From an uncultured Collinsella sp. (GTDB lineage Bacteria; Actinomycetota; Coriobacteriia; Coriobacteriales; Coriobacteriaceae): 61,220 nucleotides of DNA. The first letter of the stretch is position 1, and every line of letters starts with the position of its first letter. This document shows, piece by piece, positions 14,949-23,307 of the stretch. Both the position numbers and the translations under genes were made by a program. The notes under the pieces were generated by a model. The model made no database searches and had not been told where the DNA came from. It saw nothing but the letters and a program-made list of their open reading frames with translations. The stretch lies in contig CALBOJ010000033.1 of NCBI GenBank assembly GCA_937896835.1, positions 1-61,220 of the forward strand, written 5' to 3'.

Positions 14949-16031
14949 TTACCAGATGCTCGGCCAGAGACCAAGCGGGCCAGCGCCCAGGATGCCCAGG
15001 ACGAAGAGCAGCAGAATGCCCTTGGTCGGGGTCCAGCTGTGCTTAGCGAACATGTAGTAAAGCAGCAGCGTAAGCATAAGCGGGACGAGCTTCGGGACGA
15101 TGGTGTTGAGGGTGTCGGCAACGGAGAAGTTGACCGGATCCTCGGTGACGGTGCCGTAGGTAACGGACTCCATGCCGTTGCCCAGATCGGTGACGCCGCA
15201 CTCGACAGCGTTGCCGTCGGCATCGGAAGCGGTAAGGGCGTTGCCGTCCTTATCGGTCATGGCGATGGTACCGGCCTCAGCGGTCTCGGTATCGATGCCC
15301 TCCATACCGGTGAAGTTCTCGGCCTCCTTCTCGGAGACGATCACGGTGTTGGCGGACAGGCCACGAGTGGTACCGTTGGGGATCTGGAGGTTGATCTGGG
15401 TGCCACCCATGGTGACGACCAGGCAACCGACGACGAAGACGCCCATGATGGAAGCAGCACGCGTGAAGGCCTGCATGTTGGCGGTCAGAGCGTCAATAGC
15501 GCTGGTGCCAAGCTTGTAGGACCAGTTCATGAGCCAGAAGCGCAGAGCGAACTGGACGACGTTGAAGATCACCAGGAAGATGATCGGTGCAGCGGCGTTG
15601 CCGTTGATGGCCATGTTGGAGGTGATGCCGGCCGTGATAGGCACGAGCGTCAGCCAGAACAGGGCGTCACCGATACCACCGAGCGGGCCCATTGCGGCGA
15701 CGCGGACGGCGCGGATCGTGGGGATGTCAACCTTGTTCTGCTCGAGCGAAAGCACGATGCCCATAACAAAGGTGACGAGGAACGGGTGGGTGTTGAAGAA
15801 CTCCAGGTTGTGGCTCATGGAAGCCGCGAGGTCGTTCTTGTTGGTGTGGATCTTCTCCAGACCGGGGATGATGGAGTAAAGCCAGCCAGCGGCCTGCATG
15901 CGCTCGTAGTTGAACGATGCCTGCAGGAAGCAGGAGCGCCAAGCCATCTTGTTGAGGGTCTTCTGATCGAGCTGCGGAGCAGGAGTGAGATCCTCGTAGT
16001 GCTCCGGGATCACATACTCATTAGATGCCAT
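14949..16031 (-). CDS. PTS mannose-family enzyme IID, with an extra extracytoplasmic insert
   Basis: A 360-aa integral membrane component that forms the sugar channel with IIC. The N-terminal part is classic IID (KMAWRSCFLQASFNYERMQA, SMSHNLEFFNTHPFLVTFVMG, RVAAMGPLGGIGDALFW). Between membrane segments, about residues 220-301, lies an acidic, Gly/Thr-rich insert (MTDKDGNALTASDADGNAVE) that ordinary IID proteins of ~275-300 aa lack. The final hydrophobic helices (LVPLMLTLLLYYMFAKHSWT) follow. ATG at 16031 overlaps the IIC end by 11 bases and has GGAGGTGA upstream. This is the last gene of the operon. Confidence 0.9.
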   Translation of the reverse strand: MASNEYVIPEHYEDLTPAPQLDQKTLNKMAWRSCFLQASFNYERMQAAGWLYSIIPGLEKIHTNKNDLAASMSHNLEFFNTHPFLVTFVMGIVLSLEQNKVDIPTIRAVRVAAMGPLGGIGDALFWLTLVPITAGITSNMAINGNAAAPIIFLVIFNVVQFALRFWLMNWSYKLGTSAIDALTANMQAFTRAASIMGVFVVGCLVVTMGGTQINLQIPNGTTRGLSANTVIVSEKEAENFTGMEGIDTETAEAGTIAMTDKDGNALTASDADGNAVECGVTDLGNGMESVTYGTVTEDPVNFSVADTLNTIVPKLVPLMLTLLLYYMFAKHSWTPTKGILLLFVLGILGAGPLGLWPSIW

Positions 16032-16821
16032 CTTCGAAGTCACCTCCGTCAGAAACAGCTGCACCCTTCAGCTCGGTCTGCTGCTGGAAGTCCCAGAAAG
16101 CGATGCCGAAGCCGATGAGAGCGAGGATGAGCAGAGCAGGAGTTGCCAGAGAATCGTTGGCAACGGTGATGAGCGCAAGGCCAAAGCCCATGAGGAAGAA
16201 GCCCCACATATCGCGGTTCATCATAACCTTGAGCAGGACGGCGAAGCCGACGAAGCGCATCATGCCGCCTGCAGCGGACAGACCGGTCTGCAGCCAAGTC
16301 GGGATGGCGGAAGCGATGGTCTGACCAATGGTAGCGCCAGCGATGAAGAACAGGGTGACGACGACAGCGAAGATCAGGCCGAGCAGAGCCATGGCGAAGT
16401 AGTTCAGGCGCTCGATGCCCTTGGTGTCCGCGTTATGAGCCATGTTATCGGCCGTGGACATAAGCGGGGACATAAGCGTGAAGACCAGGGTAACGCCGAG
16501 CTGACCAAGCAGAGCGAACGGAATGGCAAGGCCGACTGCCGCGTTGGGCTCGAGGCCCGTAGCGATAGCGAGAATGGCTGCCATGATGCCGCCGATGACG
16601 GCGTTAGGCGGCTGAGCGCCTCCGATCGGCATGTTGCCGATCGTCATGAGCTGATAAGTACCACCCACGAGAAGACCGGTGTTGAGGTCGCCAAGGATAA
16701 GACCGATGACGGCGCCGGTGACGATGGGCTGATAGAGAGACTCGAGGAAGTCAAACTGGTCGATTGCCGCGATGAACGTGACGACGAAGACCAGAGCGAT
16801 CTGGATGATCGAGTATTCCAT
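16021..16821 (-). CDS. PTS mannose/N-acetylgalactosamine-family enzyme IIC
   Basis: A 266-aa polytopic membrane protein. The MEYSIIQIALVFVVTFIAAIDQ start and GAVIGLILGDLNTGLLVGGTYQL followed by IGGAQPPNAVIGG are characteristic of mannose-family IIC (AgaW/SorA type). It binds and transports the sugar with IID while IIB phosphorylates it. GGAGG lies six bases before the ATG. A 90-base gap separates it from IIB, and it overlaps IID by 11 bases. Confidence 0.93.
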   Translation of the reverse strand: MEYSIIQIALVFVVTFIAAIDQFDFLESLYQPIVTGAVIGLILGDLNTGLLVGGTYQLMTIGNMPIGGAQPPNAVIGGIMAAILAIATGLEPNAAVGLAIPFALLGQLGVTLVFTLMSPLMSTADNMAHNADTKGIERLNYFAMALLGLIFAVVVTLFFIAGATIGQTIASAIPTWLQTGLSAAGGMMRFVGFAVLLKVMMNRDMWGFFLMGFGLALITVANDSLATPALLILALIGFGIAFWDFQQQTELKGAAVSDGGDFEDGI

Positions 16822-16911
16822 CTTGCTCCTCCTTTCAAAATGAATGTACGCACTTTGGATATCACGTACAGAACGTCAGGGTTTCACTCCTGACAACGTG
16901 GATCACGAGGA

Positions 16912-17394
16912 TTACGAGAAGAGCTTGCTCGTGTCCTCAACAGGCGTGCTCGGAACGCGCCTGATCTCCAACTCCACCCCCAATTCCTGCAGCTCTTTAA
17001 ACGCAGCGACATCCTCGTCGTTAACTGCGACGGAGGTGGCGACTTGGCGCTTTCCTTCCGACATGTGCATGTTGCCGATGTTTACCTTCTTTATAGGCAC
17101 ACCGCCCTTGACGAGCGTAAGCACGTCTTCCGGTGTTTCGGCCACGATGAAGATCTTCTGGCGCGGGCTCGCCTTGCCAATGACGTCGATGGTCTTCTGC
17201 AGAGAGAAGAAACGCGTAGCGACGCCGGCGGGAGCGGCCATCTTCATGAGGTTCTGGCGCATGGTGTTGGTCGCCACGTCGTCGTTGGCGACGAGGATGA
17301 GGTTGGAGCCCAGAGTGGAGTTCCACTGGGTGGCAACCTGACCATGAACCAGTCGGTTATCGATGCGGGTAAGAAGAATGTTGGGTTCTGCCAT
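16912..17394 (-). CDS. PTS mannose-family enzyme IIB (AgaV-like)
   Basis: A 160-aa soluble phosphotransfer subunit. RIDNRLVHGQVATQW contains the phosphorylated His17, and VANDDVATNTMRQNLMKMAAP continues the family pattern. It passes phosphate from IIA to the incoming sugar. AAAGGAAG precedes the ATG. It sits between yajC and IIC in the operon, the arrangement of GalNAc/hyaluronate-type PTS loci. Confidence 0.93.
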   Translation of the reverse strand: MAEPNILLTRIDNRLVHGQVATQWNSTLGSNLILVANDDVATNTMRQNLMKMAAPAGVATRFFSLQKTIDVIGKASPRQKIFIVAETPEDVLTLVKGGVPIKKVNIGNMHMSEGKRQVATSVAVNDEDVAAFKELQELGVELEIRRVPSTPVEDTSKLFS

Positions 17395-17430
17395 GTTGAT
17401 CAGCTTCCTTTCGTTATTTGCTGACGACAG

Positions 17431-17712
17431 TTACTTGATCTCCTGAATCGCGTAACGCGAAACATCTACGACGGCTCCGGATCGGACTTTGATCTGGACC
17501 TTCTCGCCTTCGATGCCTTTGACGGTTCCGTAGATACCGCCGGCGAAAAGAACCTCCTGACCCGGCTTGAGCTCGGTGTGCAGCTCCTTGAAGTACTTTT
17601 GCTTCTTCTTCATGTTGATTTGCGACCAGATGGTGTAAATCAAGCCCATGATGGCAAGCAGGCCTAAAAGGGCGACCGAGGAGCTCAGGACGTTGGCTCC
17701 GAAATCGGCCAT
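17431..17712 (-). CDS. yajC: YajC-like protein within the PTS operon
   Basis: A 93-aa single-pass membrane protein. The hydrophobic segment (about residues 8-28) is followed by MKKKQKYFKELHTELKPGQEV and LFAGGIYGTVKGIEGEKVQI, the YajC signature. Canonical YajC binds SecDF. Here the ATG overlaps the IIA stop by one base (TAATG), so it is translationally coupled to a PTS component. A yajC paralogue in a mannose-family PTS operon is also known from streptococcal ugl/hyaluronate loci, so the association is real but its function there is unclear. Confidence 0.88.
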   Translation of the reverse strand: MADFGANVLSSSVALLGLLAIMGLIYTIWSQINMKKKQKYFKELHTELKPGQEVLFAGGIYGTVKGIEGEKVQIKVRSGAVVDVSRYAIQEIK

Positions 17713-18155
17713 TAGATGCCGTCCTCGTCGCCGAAGATATCCTCTTCGTCGGAGCCGGCAACGGATGCGACCGTCTGGGCGGTGATGCCCGTTTGGCCAA
17801 CGGTCACGGCCTGCTCGCCAAGCTCGGCGAGCGTGGCGTTACCGCGGAGGAACAGAAGCTCAATAACCATGGGAAGGTTAGTGCCGGTCAGAACCTCGAC
17901 ATTGTCGACATCCTGGGCAATCATCATCGACTGGTTAAACGGGGTACCACCGAGCAGGTCGGTAAAGACGAGCACGCCATCGCACTCCTCGCGCATGGCG
18001 GTGATAGCGGCGCGGAGATCCTCACCGTAGGAAGCAGCCTGGTCGCCCTCAAAAGGAACGACGGTAAAAGCGGGCTGGTCGCCGGCGACCATAGCGATAG
18101 CGCTTGCGAGGCCGGGTGCGAACTGTCCATGACCGGTAAGAATAAAGCCAACCAT
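17712..18155 (-). CDS. PTS mannose-family enzyme IIA (AgaF-like)
   Basis: A 147-aa cytoplasmic domain. MVGFILTGHGQFAPGLASA contains the active His9, which accepts phosphate from HPr, and VLVFTDLLGGTPFNQS is the conserved dimer and active-site segment. It ends in a short acidic tail (SDEEDIFGDEDGI). AGGGAA precedes the ATG. This is the first gene of the leftward operon; the upstream gap carries the operator shared with agaS. Confidence 0.93.
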   Translation of the reverse strand: MVGFILTGHGQFAPGLASAIAMVAGDQPAFTVVPFEGDQAASYGEDLRAAITAMREECDGVLVFTDLLGGTPFNQSMMIAQDVDNVEVLTGTNLPMVIELLFLRGNATLAELGEQAVTVGQTGITAQTVASVAGSDEEDIFGDEDGI

Positions 18156-18857
18156 TCAAATTTCCCTTCCGAAGGTGTGTACAACTTGAGTCCGATGATT
18201 TTCGGAAGCCAGCGGGCGCTCGCCCTTAAAGCTTCTTGGAAAGCGTTCTTTGAAGACCAGTGGTTTCTAAACTGGTAGTAACCACGTGACGTGTTGTTGT
18301 CACTATATCACCCCAGAAGAGGACGCTTTCGTTGATTCATACAGTAAAACGTTTTTGCACCGCTCACGGTGATAAATCGACCGTTCACCGCTCGTTAACA
18401 CTTCTACCTGCAGTTTTGAAACCGTTTCGAAATGATTTGGCGAAAGATCACAACTGTTTTCGTGTCTGCACAGCGCAGGGTGGCTAAATATAGCGTGTAG
18501 AAAAAATGCAGGTCATTGTGAAGATTTGTGAATTGGTCTTTTTGACTTAATACCAGTTAGAACCAGTTTAGAAATTATCGGTGAACGGTAGTTTTTGACC
18601 GTTCACCGGTTACTTGCAATCGTTTGCAGTCGTTTTCCCAGATGAATTAGGGGAACCCGATGAAGCACTTGTGCGATCACGGGAAGTTTTGGCATTTGTC
18701 CTCATCCCCCGTGCGCCAAACTCCGGCACCCAAAATGAGCTAATAGTTCACGCTAATCGTTTTCAATCATTAACTACTCAGTATTCGTAATTATTTATCG
18801 TTTATCGTTAATTCTGATATGATACAAGTATCATCCAAAATGCCGATTGGAGGGGTT
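18156..18857. promoter_or_regulatory. 700-base regulatory gap between the PTS operon and the DUF2975 gene
   Basis: No gene is visible. The gap holds the operator copy ACTGGTAGTAACCA (18271-18284), inside a wider GTGGTT/AACCAC palindrome (18260-18285), and a related TACCAGTTAGAACCAGTTT (18551-18569). It also holds a LacI-type GAAACCGTTTC (18418-18428). The 11-mer ACCGTTCACCG occurs at 18380-18390 and 18598-18608 and inverted at 18579-18589. This is far more operator-like sequence than one GntR protein needs, suggesting a second regulator acts here. Confidence 0.65.
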
Positions 18858-19496
18858 ATGCTCCATCGAAACGCATCTATATCGAATGAAACCATCAGCC
18901 GCGAACAGACGATAGCCAAACTGAGGAAGCTCGCTCGCATCTGCAAATGGGCCACGATCTGCATTACCACCGCGCTCGCCCTGGGACTCCTCGCAGTCAT
19001 TGCGATTGACCTTCTACTCATATTGCCTGGCCTCTCCCAAGGGTCGTGTCTCCAATCCGTAGAACTTCAAGCCGGCGAAGGGCCGTGCCTGGCTATCGTC
19101 GGTACCGATGCGCAGGCCCCACTTATGCTCGTCGCACACGATGGTCACACTGCCATAGGGAGCCTCTTGATGACATGTCTCGCGCTTACCATCGCGCTAA
19201 GCGTGCGCAGGCTTTTCTTCAATATTGAAAAGGAAGGCAGGCCCTTTGACCTTGAATGTAACCAGACACTTCGTCAAGTAGGACATTTGTTCCTTATTGG
19301 CGGCGTTGCTGTGAAGCTTCTTGGTGCCATAGTCACGGGGCTGATACTCTCAGGATTTGGCGGCAACTTTACGGATGCGCTTGGCGGCCAGCACCTCGAC
19401 CTCTCTATGGTCTTTGCAGGCCTGATTATTAGCCTGATTGCCAGCATCTTCCAGTACGGGTGTATCCTGCAAAAACAAGATGACGAGTTGCTCTAG
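18858..19496 (+). CDS. DUF2975-type membrane protein
   Basis: A 212-aa protein with four predicted membrane segments (first about residues 30-55, last near 180-200) and the DUF2975 pattern RRLFFNIEKEGRPFDLECNQ, then TLRQVGHLFLIGGVAVKLL. An extracellular loop between segments 1 and 2 contains two Cys. TTGGAGGGG before the ATG at 18858 sets the start; upstream ATGs at 18819 and 18840 lack a ribosome site. The next gene, 10 bases on, is a small XRE regulator, the usual partner of DUF2975 proteins. The function of the pair is not established. Confidence 0.8.
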   Translation: MLHRNASISNETISREQTIAKLRKLARICKWATICITTALALGLLAVIAIDLLLILPGLSQGSCLQSVELQAGEGPCLAIVGTDAQAPLMLVAHDGHTAIGSLLMTCLALTIALSVRRLFFNIEKEGRPFDLECNQTLRQVGHLFLIGGVAVKLLGAIVTGLILSGFGGNFTDALGGQHLDLSMVFAGLIISLIASIFQYGCILQKQDDELL

Positions 19497-19506
19497 GGGG
19501 GAATCC

Positions 19507-19746
19507 ATGATTATTCTGCGGCTCGACCGCATGCTTGCCGAACGCAAGATTTCATCCAAAGAGCTTGCGGAACGCGTGGGTATCTCCCAGGTCAATATGT
19601 CGCGTATCAAGACGGGCAAGGTTTCTGCCGTGCGCTTTTCAACTCTTGACGCGATATGCCGGGCACTCGACTGCCAACCGGGCGATGTTCTGGAATACAT
19701 ACCTGACGATGAAGCCGATAGCCTCTTTGGGCTTAAAGATGAATAG
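19507..19746 (+). CDS. Small XRE-family (YozG-like) regulator
   Basis: A 79-aa helix-turn-helix protein: MIILRLDRMLAERKISSKEL, AERVGISQVNMSRIKTGK and FSTLDAICRALDCQPGDVLEY match the compact Cro/YozG type that usually accompanies DUF2975 membrane proteins. An AGGGGGGAA ribosome site lies before the ATG. It is co-transcribed with the preceding gene and closed by a strong terminator. It probably regulates its own operon. Confidence 0.88.
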   Translation: MIILRLDRMLAERKISSKELAERVGISQVNMSRIKTGKVSAVRFSTLDAICRALDCQPGDVLEYIPDDEADSLFGLKDE

Positions 19747-19782
19747 CCATAATTAAGCCGCCAATCACGCCCTCAACGCAAA

Positions 19783-19815
19783 AAGCCCGCTAGAACGATG
19801 CGTTCTAGCGGGCTC
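19783..19815. terminator. Terminator between the XRE gene and the SurA-like gene
   Basis: AGCCCGCTAGAACG pairs perfectly with CGTTCTAGCGGGCT around a short loop. An A-run (AAAAAGCCC) lies upstream; the T-run on the plus strand is poor, so it may work mainly for the leftward gene. Confidence 0.75.
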
Positions 19816-19858
19816 AATCAGATATTTCGACTTCGCGCTCGAAAGCTCAGACAGATCT

Positions 19859-20941
19859 TTATGCAAACAGACCGTAGATGCTGATGTTGGCCTTGGCGTA
19901 CAGGCCGTTGGCATACTCGGTCCACTTGGAGCTGGCGCTCGAGGCCTGCGAGGAGTACTGCTGATAGGCGGTGTAATAGGCGGTCATGGCCTGCTTATAG
20001 GTGGCACTATCGGCGGTAAAGGCATCGTTAGCGAAGGCCTTAGCGTAGGTGCTGTTCTCGTCCTTCCAGGTGCCCTTCGAGCTATCCCACTCGTCACCGG
20101 CAAGGTTGATGATGTAATCGGCGTAAACCTTGCTCGCGGTGTCCTCGTTGCCGCCAGAAGGCTCGGTCGGAGCGGTCGGCATGCTCGCGGAAGCATCGCC
20201 CACCTTCTTCTTGTAGAGCTTCTGCAGCGTCGCGGACTGGCGGACGATCTGCTTGGCCTGGTCCTTGGACACGCCATACTGCTTGGCCATGGTGTCGTAG
20301 TCCGAGGTGCCGATAGAATCCTCGGCGTACTTCTTCATCTCCTTAGAGGAGACGGTAATGCCCTCGTCCTCGGCAGCATCGAGCAGAATCTTGTTGCGCA
20401 CGTAAGACAGGATGACGTCGGCAGAGGGGGCGGTGTAGTTGCCGTTGCTATCCTTGACGGTATCGAGGCTGTACTGGCTCTCGATGGCCTCGCGCGCGGT
20501 GATGTCGCTCTTCTTGCCGTTATAACTATAGCTTGCCACGGTCGAATCGAGCTGGTCCTCGGTCAGGGTCGACGAGCCGACACCCTTGCCGCCAAAGCCG
20601 CCATTGCCAATAAAGAAGCCGACCACCGCAGCAATCACGATGGCGACCACAAAGGCGGCAATCATCGTCTTCTTGTGCTTAGATGCATGGTCGTCCGCAT
20701 CGGAGTCGTCCGCATCCTGTTCCTCGGGCATGAGGTTCTCGTCGGCGGCGTCCGCGGCGATCTTTGCCTCCAGGCGAGCGTCCTCTTCCTCGGCGGTCGT
20801 GCCGGCAGCAATGTGCTCGGCAGACGTACCGGCGACCAGATCGATCTTCTCGTCCTCGTCACCGTCGGGGCCTTCGCCGCGCTCGATGATCTGGATGCCG
20901 TCGATCTCGTCCTTCTCGTCCTTCTTTTGAATCAGACCCAT
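19859..20941 (-). CDS. Membrane-anchored SurA-N-like protein with acidic cytoplasmic tail
   Basis: A 360-aa protein. Residues 1-90 are strongly acidic and presumably cytoplasmic, 92-112 form one membrane helix (IAAFVVAIVIAAVVGFFIG), and the rest is extracytoplasmic. The segment AREAIESQYSLDTVKDSNGN, then VILSYVRNKILLDAAEDEGI and YGVSKDQAKQIVRQSATLQK resembles the SurA/PrsA N-terminal chaperone domain (paired helices with a 'leave-no-helix' linker). No parvulin isomerase domain is evident. It is probably an exported-protein chaperone or quality-control factor; I cannot name the gene. It is monocistronic. Confidence 0.7.
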   Translation of the reverse strand: MGLIQKKDEKDEIDGIQIIERGEGPDGDEDEKIDLVAGTSAEHIAAGTTAEEEDARLEAKIAADAADENLMPEEQDADDSDADDHASKHKKTMIAAFVVAIVIAAVVGFFIGNGGFGGKGVGSSTLTEDQLDSTVASYSYNGKKSDITAREAIESQYSLDTVKDSNGNYTAPSADVILSYVRNKILLDAAEDEGITVSSKEMKKYAEDSIGTSDYDTMAKQYGVSKDQAKQIVRQSATLQKLYKKKVGDASASMPTAPTEPSGGNEDTASKVYADYIINLAGDEWDSSKGTWKDENSTYAKAFANDAFTADSATYKQAMTAYYTAYQQYSSQASSASSKWTEYANGLYAKANISIYGLFA

Positions 20942-20981
20942 ATCAGTTACTCCTTGTTAGGAAACATAGTCTTCAATAGAA

Positions 20982-21009
20982 TACGCCCGACGAGGCGCCG
21001 GGCGTATTG
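20982..21009. terminator. Terminator between isocitrate dehydrogenase and the SurA-like gene
   Basis: AATACGCCCG and CGGGCGTATT form a perfect 10-bp stem around an 8-9 base loop, and TTGATTCTT follows. It lies downstream of the leftward dehydrogenase operon. Confidence 0.7.
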
Positions 21010-21067
21010 ATTCTTAGGTTATACGCAAACACTTAAGTACTATTTAGGCGTTTGCAGCCTGCATGCC

Positions 21068-22153
21068 TTAAGCTAGGTGCGCGATAACGGCATCGGCAAA
21101 GGCCTGCGTGCCCACAGCGCCCTCAACGGAGCCGGTCTGGGCACGACGCACGTCACCGGTAACCTGCTCGCCCTCGTCGAGCGTGGCAGAGACGGCGGCA
21201 CGAATGCGATTGGCAGCATCGTTCTCGCCCAGGTGGTCGAGCATCATTGCAGCAGAGAGGATCTCGGCCGTGGGGTTGGCGATATCCTGGCCAGCGATAT
21301 CAGGCGCAGAGCCGTGCGTCGCCTCAAAGATGGCGCAGTCGGCACCGATGTTGGAGCCGGGGGCCATCCCTAAGCCGCCCACCAGGCCGGCGCACAGGTC
21401 GCTCACGATGTCGCCGTACAGGTTGGGCAGCACCAGGACATCGAAGTCGTTGGGGTTCTGGACCAGGCCCATGCAGGTGGCGTCGACGATCTTGTCGTTG
21501 AACTCAATGTCGGGATAGTTGGCGGCCACCTCGCGCGCAACGCGCAGGAACAGGCCGTCGGTCGCCTTCATGATATTGGCCTTGTGCACGGCCGTCACCT
21601 TTTTGCGGCCGCAGCGGCGGGCATACTCAAAGGCGTACTCCACAATACGGCGGCTCTTGGCGATAGAGATGGGCTTGATCGAGATGGCGGAATCGGCGGC
21701 GAAGGTCTTTTGGCCCGAACGCTCGACAAGCTGCGAGAGCTCCTCGACCTCGGCAGCGCCCTCATCGAACTCGATGCCGGCGTAGAGGTCCTCGGTGTTC
21801 TCGCGCACGATGACCAGGTCGACGTCGCGGAAGCGCGAGCCGTCGCCCGGCTGCGACAGGCAGGGGCGCACGCAGGCGTACAGGTCGAAGTGCTTGCGCA
21901 GGGCGACGTTAACGCTGCGGAAGCCCGTGCCGACCGGCGTGGTGATGGGGCCCTTGATGGCAACCTTGGTCTCGGCGACCGCATCGAGCACATGTTGGGG
22001 CAGCGGCGTGCCAAACTCGTCCATGACGCCGGCACCGGCCTCCTGGACGTTCCAGTTGATCTGGACACCGGTGGCCTCGACCACGCGGCGCATGGCCTGC
22101 GTAATCTCGGGACCGATGCCGTCACCGGGAATCAGGACTACATCGTGCGCCAT
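21068..22153 (-). CDS. NAD-dependent isocitrate dehydrogenase (isocitrate/isopropylmalate family)
   Basis: A 361-aa beta-decarboxylating dehydrogenase. LIPGDGIGPEIT starts the Rossmann-like fold; PVGTGFRSVNVALRKHFDLY with two Arg and VRENTEDLYAGIEF form the isocitrate-type substrate loop; PNLYGDIVSDLCAGLVGGLG is the metal site and ATHGSAPDIAGQDIANPTAE the cofactor site. The ENTEDLYAGIE loop favours isocitrate over 3-isopropylmalate; homoisocitrate is less likely. It is the last gene of the four-gene leftward operon, starting six bases after the HEAT gene. The operon partners are not classical TCA genes. Confidence 0.88.
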   Translation of the reverse strand: MAHDVVLIPGDGIGPEITQAMRRVVEATGVQINWNVQEAGAGVMDEFGTPLPQHVLDAVAETKVAIKGPITTPVGTGFRSVNVALRKHFDLYACVRPCLSQPGDGSRFRDVDLVIVRENTEDLYAGIEFDEGAAEVEELSQLVERSGQKTFAADSAISIKPISIAKSRRIVEYAFEYARRCGRKKVTAVHKANIMKATDGLFLRVAREVAANYPDIEFNDKIVDATCMGLVQNPNDFDVLVLPNLYGDIVSDLCAGLVGGLGMAPGSNIGADCAIFEATHGSAPDIAGQDIANPTAEILSAAMMLDHLGENDAANRIRAAVSATLDEGEQVTGDVRRAQTGSVEGAVGTQAFADAVIAHLA

Positions 22154-22159
22154 AATCTG

Positions 22160-22858
22160 TTACTCCTCGTCTTCGGCGTCGTCAGATTTTTTAACGCTAG
22201 CACGCTTCTTCTTTTTGGAGAGATCCAGGCCAAAACGTTTAACAAGCATTTCGCAAATCTCGCTCGAACGCGCCTTGAGATAGCTGCCCTTGCCGTTCTC
22301 GGCATCGAACTTAAGGCGCAGCGCAAGCTTCTCGGCAACCTCGGCGTCGATCTCGCCCTGGCAAAACTCGTACAGGCAACCGAGCATATCGCGATACTCA
22401 AGGTCGCCGTGGTAGCACTGGATGGCCTCGTCCAGGATGGGCCAAGCCTCGCGCGAACGCTCGACACTCGTGGCGCCCCACACGCACAGCAGGCGGAAGG
22501 CGGCATAGCGCAGCGTGGAGGAGATCTCGTCGAACAGTGCGGTCTCGGCGCCCTCAAAGGCATCGCCCAACTGCTCGGGGCAGGTGGTGGCGAGCGCCGT
22601 CAGGGCATCGAGGGCCTCCCAGCGGGTCTGCGCCTCGGGGCGGTCGAGCGCCTCGATCAGCGCGGGTACGCAGGGCACGACGCGCTGCGGATCGCGCTCG
22701 GCAAGCAGGTGCAGCACGCGGGCGGCAAACTGGCGGATGCGGCGCGTGGGGCAGCCGAGCTCCTGGACCAGGCGGTCGACGGCGTTCTCGTTCTCCTCTG
22801 CCAGCTGGAGCTGTGCCAGCTCCTCGTCGGTGAGCTGTTCGTCTTTATTTTCTGCCAT
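22160..22858 (-). CDS. HEAT-repeat domain protein
   Basis: A 232-aa soluble alpha-helical protein. At least two HEAT-like units (RQFAARVLHLLAERDPQRVV, then VPALIEALDRPEAQTRWEAL and DALTALA) occupy roughly residues 35-110, and the C-terminus is basic then acidic (LSKKKKRASVKKSDDAEDEE). Such proteins usually act as binding scaffolds. It has no enzymatic motif. GAGGT precedes the ATG. It lies between a membrane protein and isocitrate dehydrogenase in a tight operon (gaps of 15 and 6 bases). Confidence 0.75.
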   Translation of the reverse strand: MAENKDEQLTDEELAQLQLAEENENAVDRLVQELGCPTRRIRQFAARVLHLLAERDPQRVVPCVPALIEALDRPEAQTRWEALDALTALATTCPEQLGDAFEGAETALFDEISSTLRYAAFRLLCVWGATSVERSREAWPILDEAIQCYHGDLEYRDMLGCLYEFCQGEIDAEVAEKLALRLKFDAENGKGSYLKARSSEICEMLVKRFGLDLSKKKKRASVKKSDDAEDEE

Positions 22859-22873
22859 AGTTACCTCTTCTTA

Positions 22874-23302
22874 CTATTTCTTAGCGTGCTTGCCAGCACC
22901 CTTGCTGTCATCGGTGACCGAGATGAGCTGTCGGTCGGCCGCGCCATTGCGACGCGCGCGGCGGCGCTCCTCGGCGTCGCCCGCGTCGGCGGCGGCGCGA
23001 TGGGCCTTGTTGACGTTAAAGACCTCGTCGTGCTTGCGCCACGGGCCAACGGACTCGCCAAAGCTCATCTTAAGACCGGCGATAAAGCCGCCGAGCCAGC
23101 CGATCGGCGCAAACTGCACCAGCGGGAACAGCGAAAACACCCAGGTCAGCAGGACGACTGCCGCCGCACCCGCAAAGTTGGCGATCCAGTAGTCGCGCTT
23201 GGTGATGACGCGCTTTTCGCACGCCCACTGGCCGCACAAAAAGCCGATGTAGATCGCAAAGAGAAAGAGCAGCAGCGCAAGCACCACGAACGTCCAGCTC
23301 AT
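22874..23302 (-). CDS. Small membrane protein of unknown function
   Basis: A 142-aa protein with two membrane segments (about residues 4-22 and 40-60, with a further hydrophobic stretch around GWLGGFIAGL) and a long basic, Arg/Ala-rich cytoplasmic tail (EERRRARRNGAADRQ). GGGAG precedes the ATG at 23302, five bases after the stop of the dehydrogenase gene. No family is recognised. The tight spacing links it to its neighbours. Confidence 0.65.
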   Translation of the reverse strand: MSWTFVVLALLLFLFAIYIGFLCGQWACEKRVITKRDYWIANFAGAAAVVLLTWVFSLFPLVQFAPIGWLGGFIAGLKMSFGESVGPWRKHDEVFNVNKAHRAAADAGDAEERRRARRNGAADRQLISVTDDSKGAGKHAKK

Positions 23303-23307
23303 GGGCG

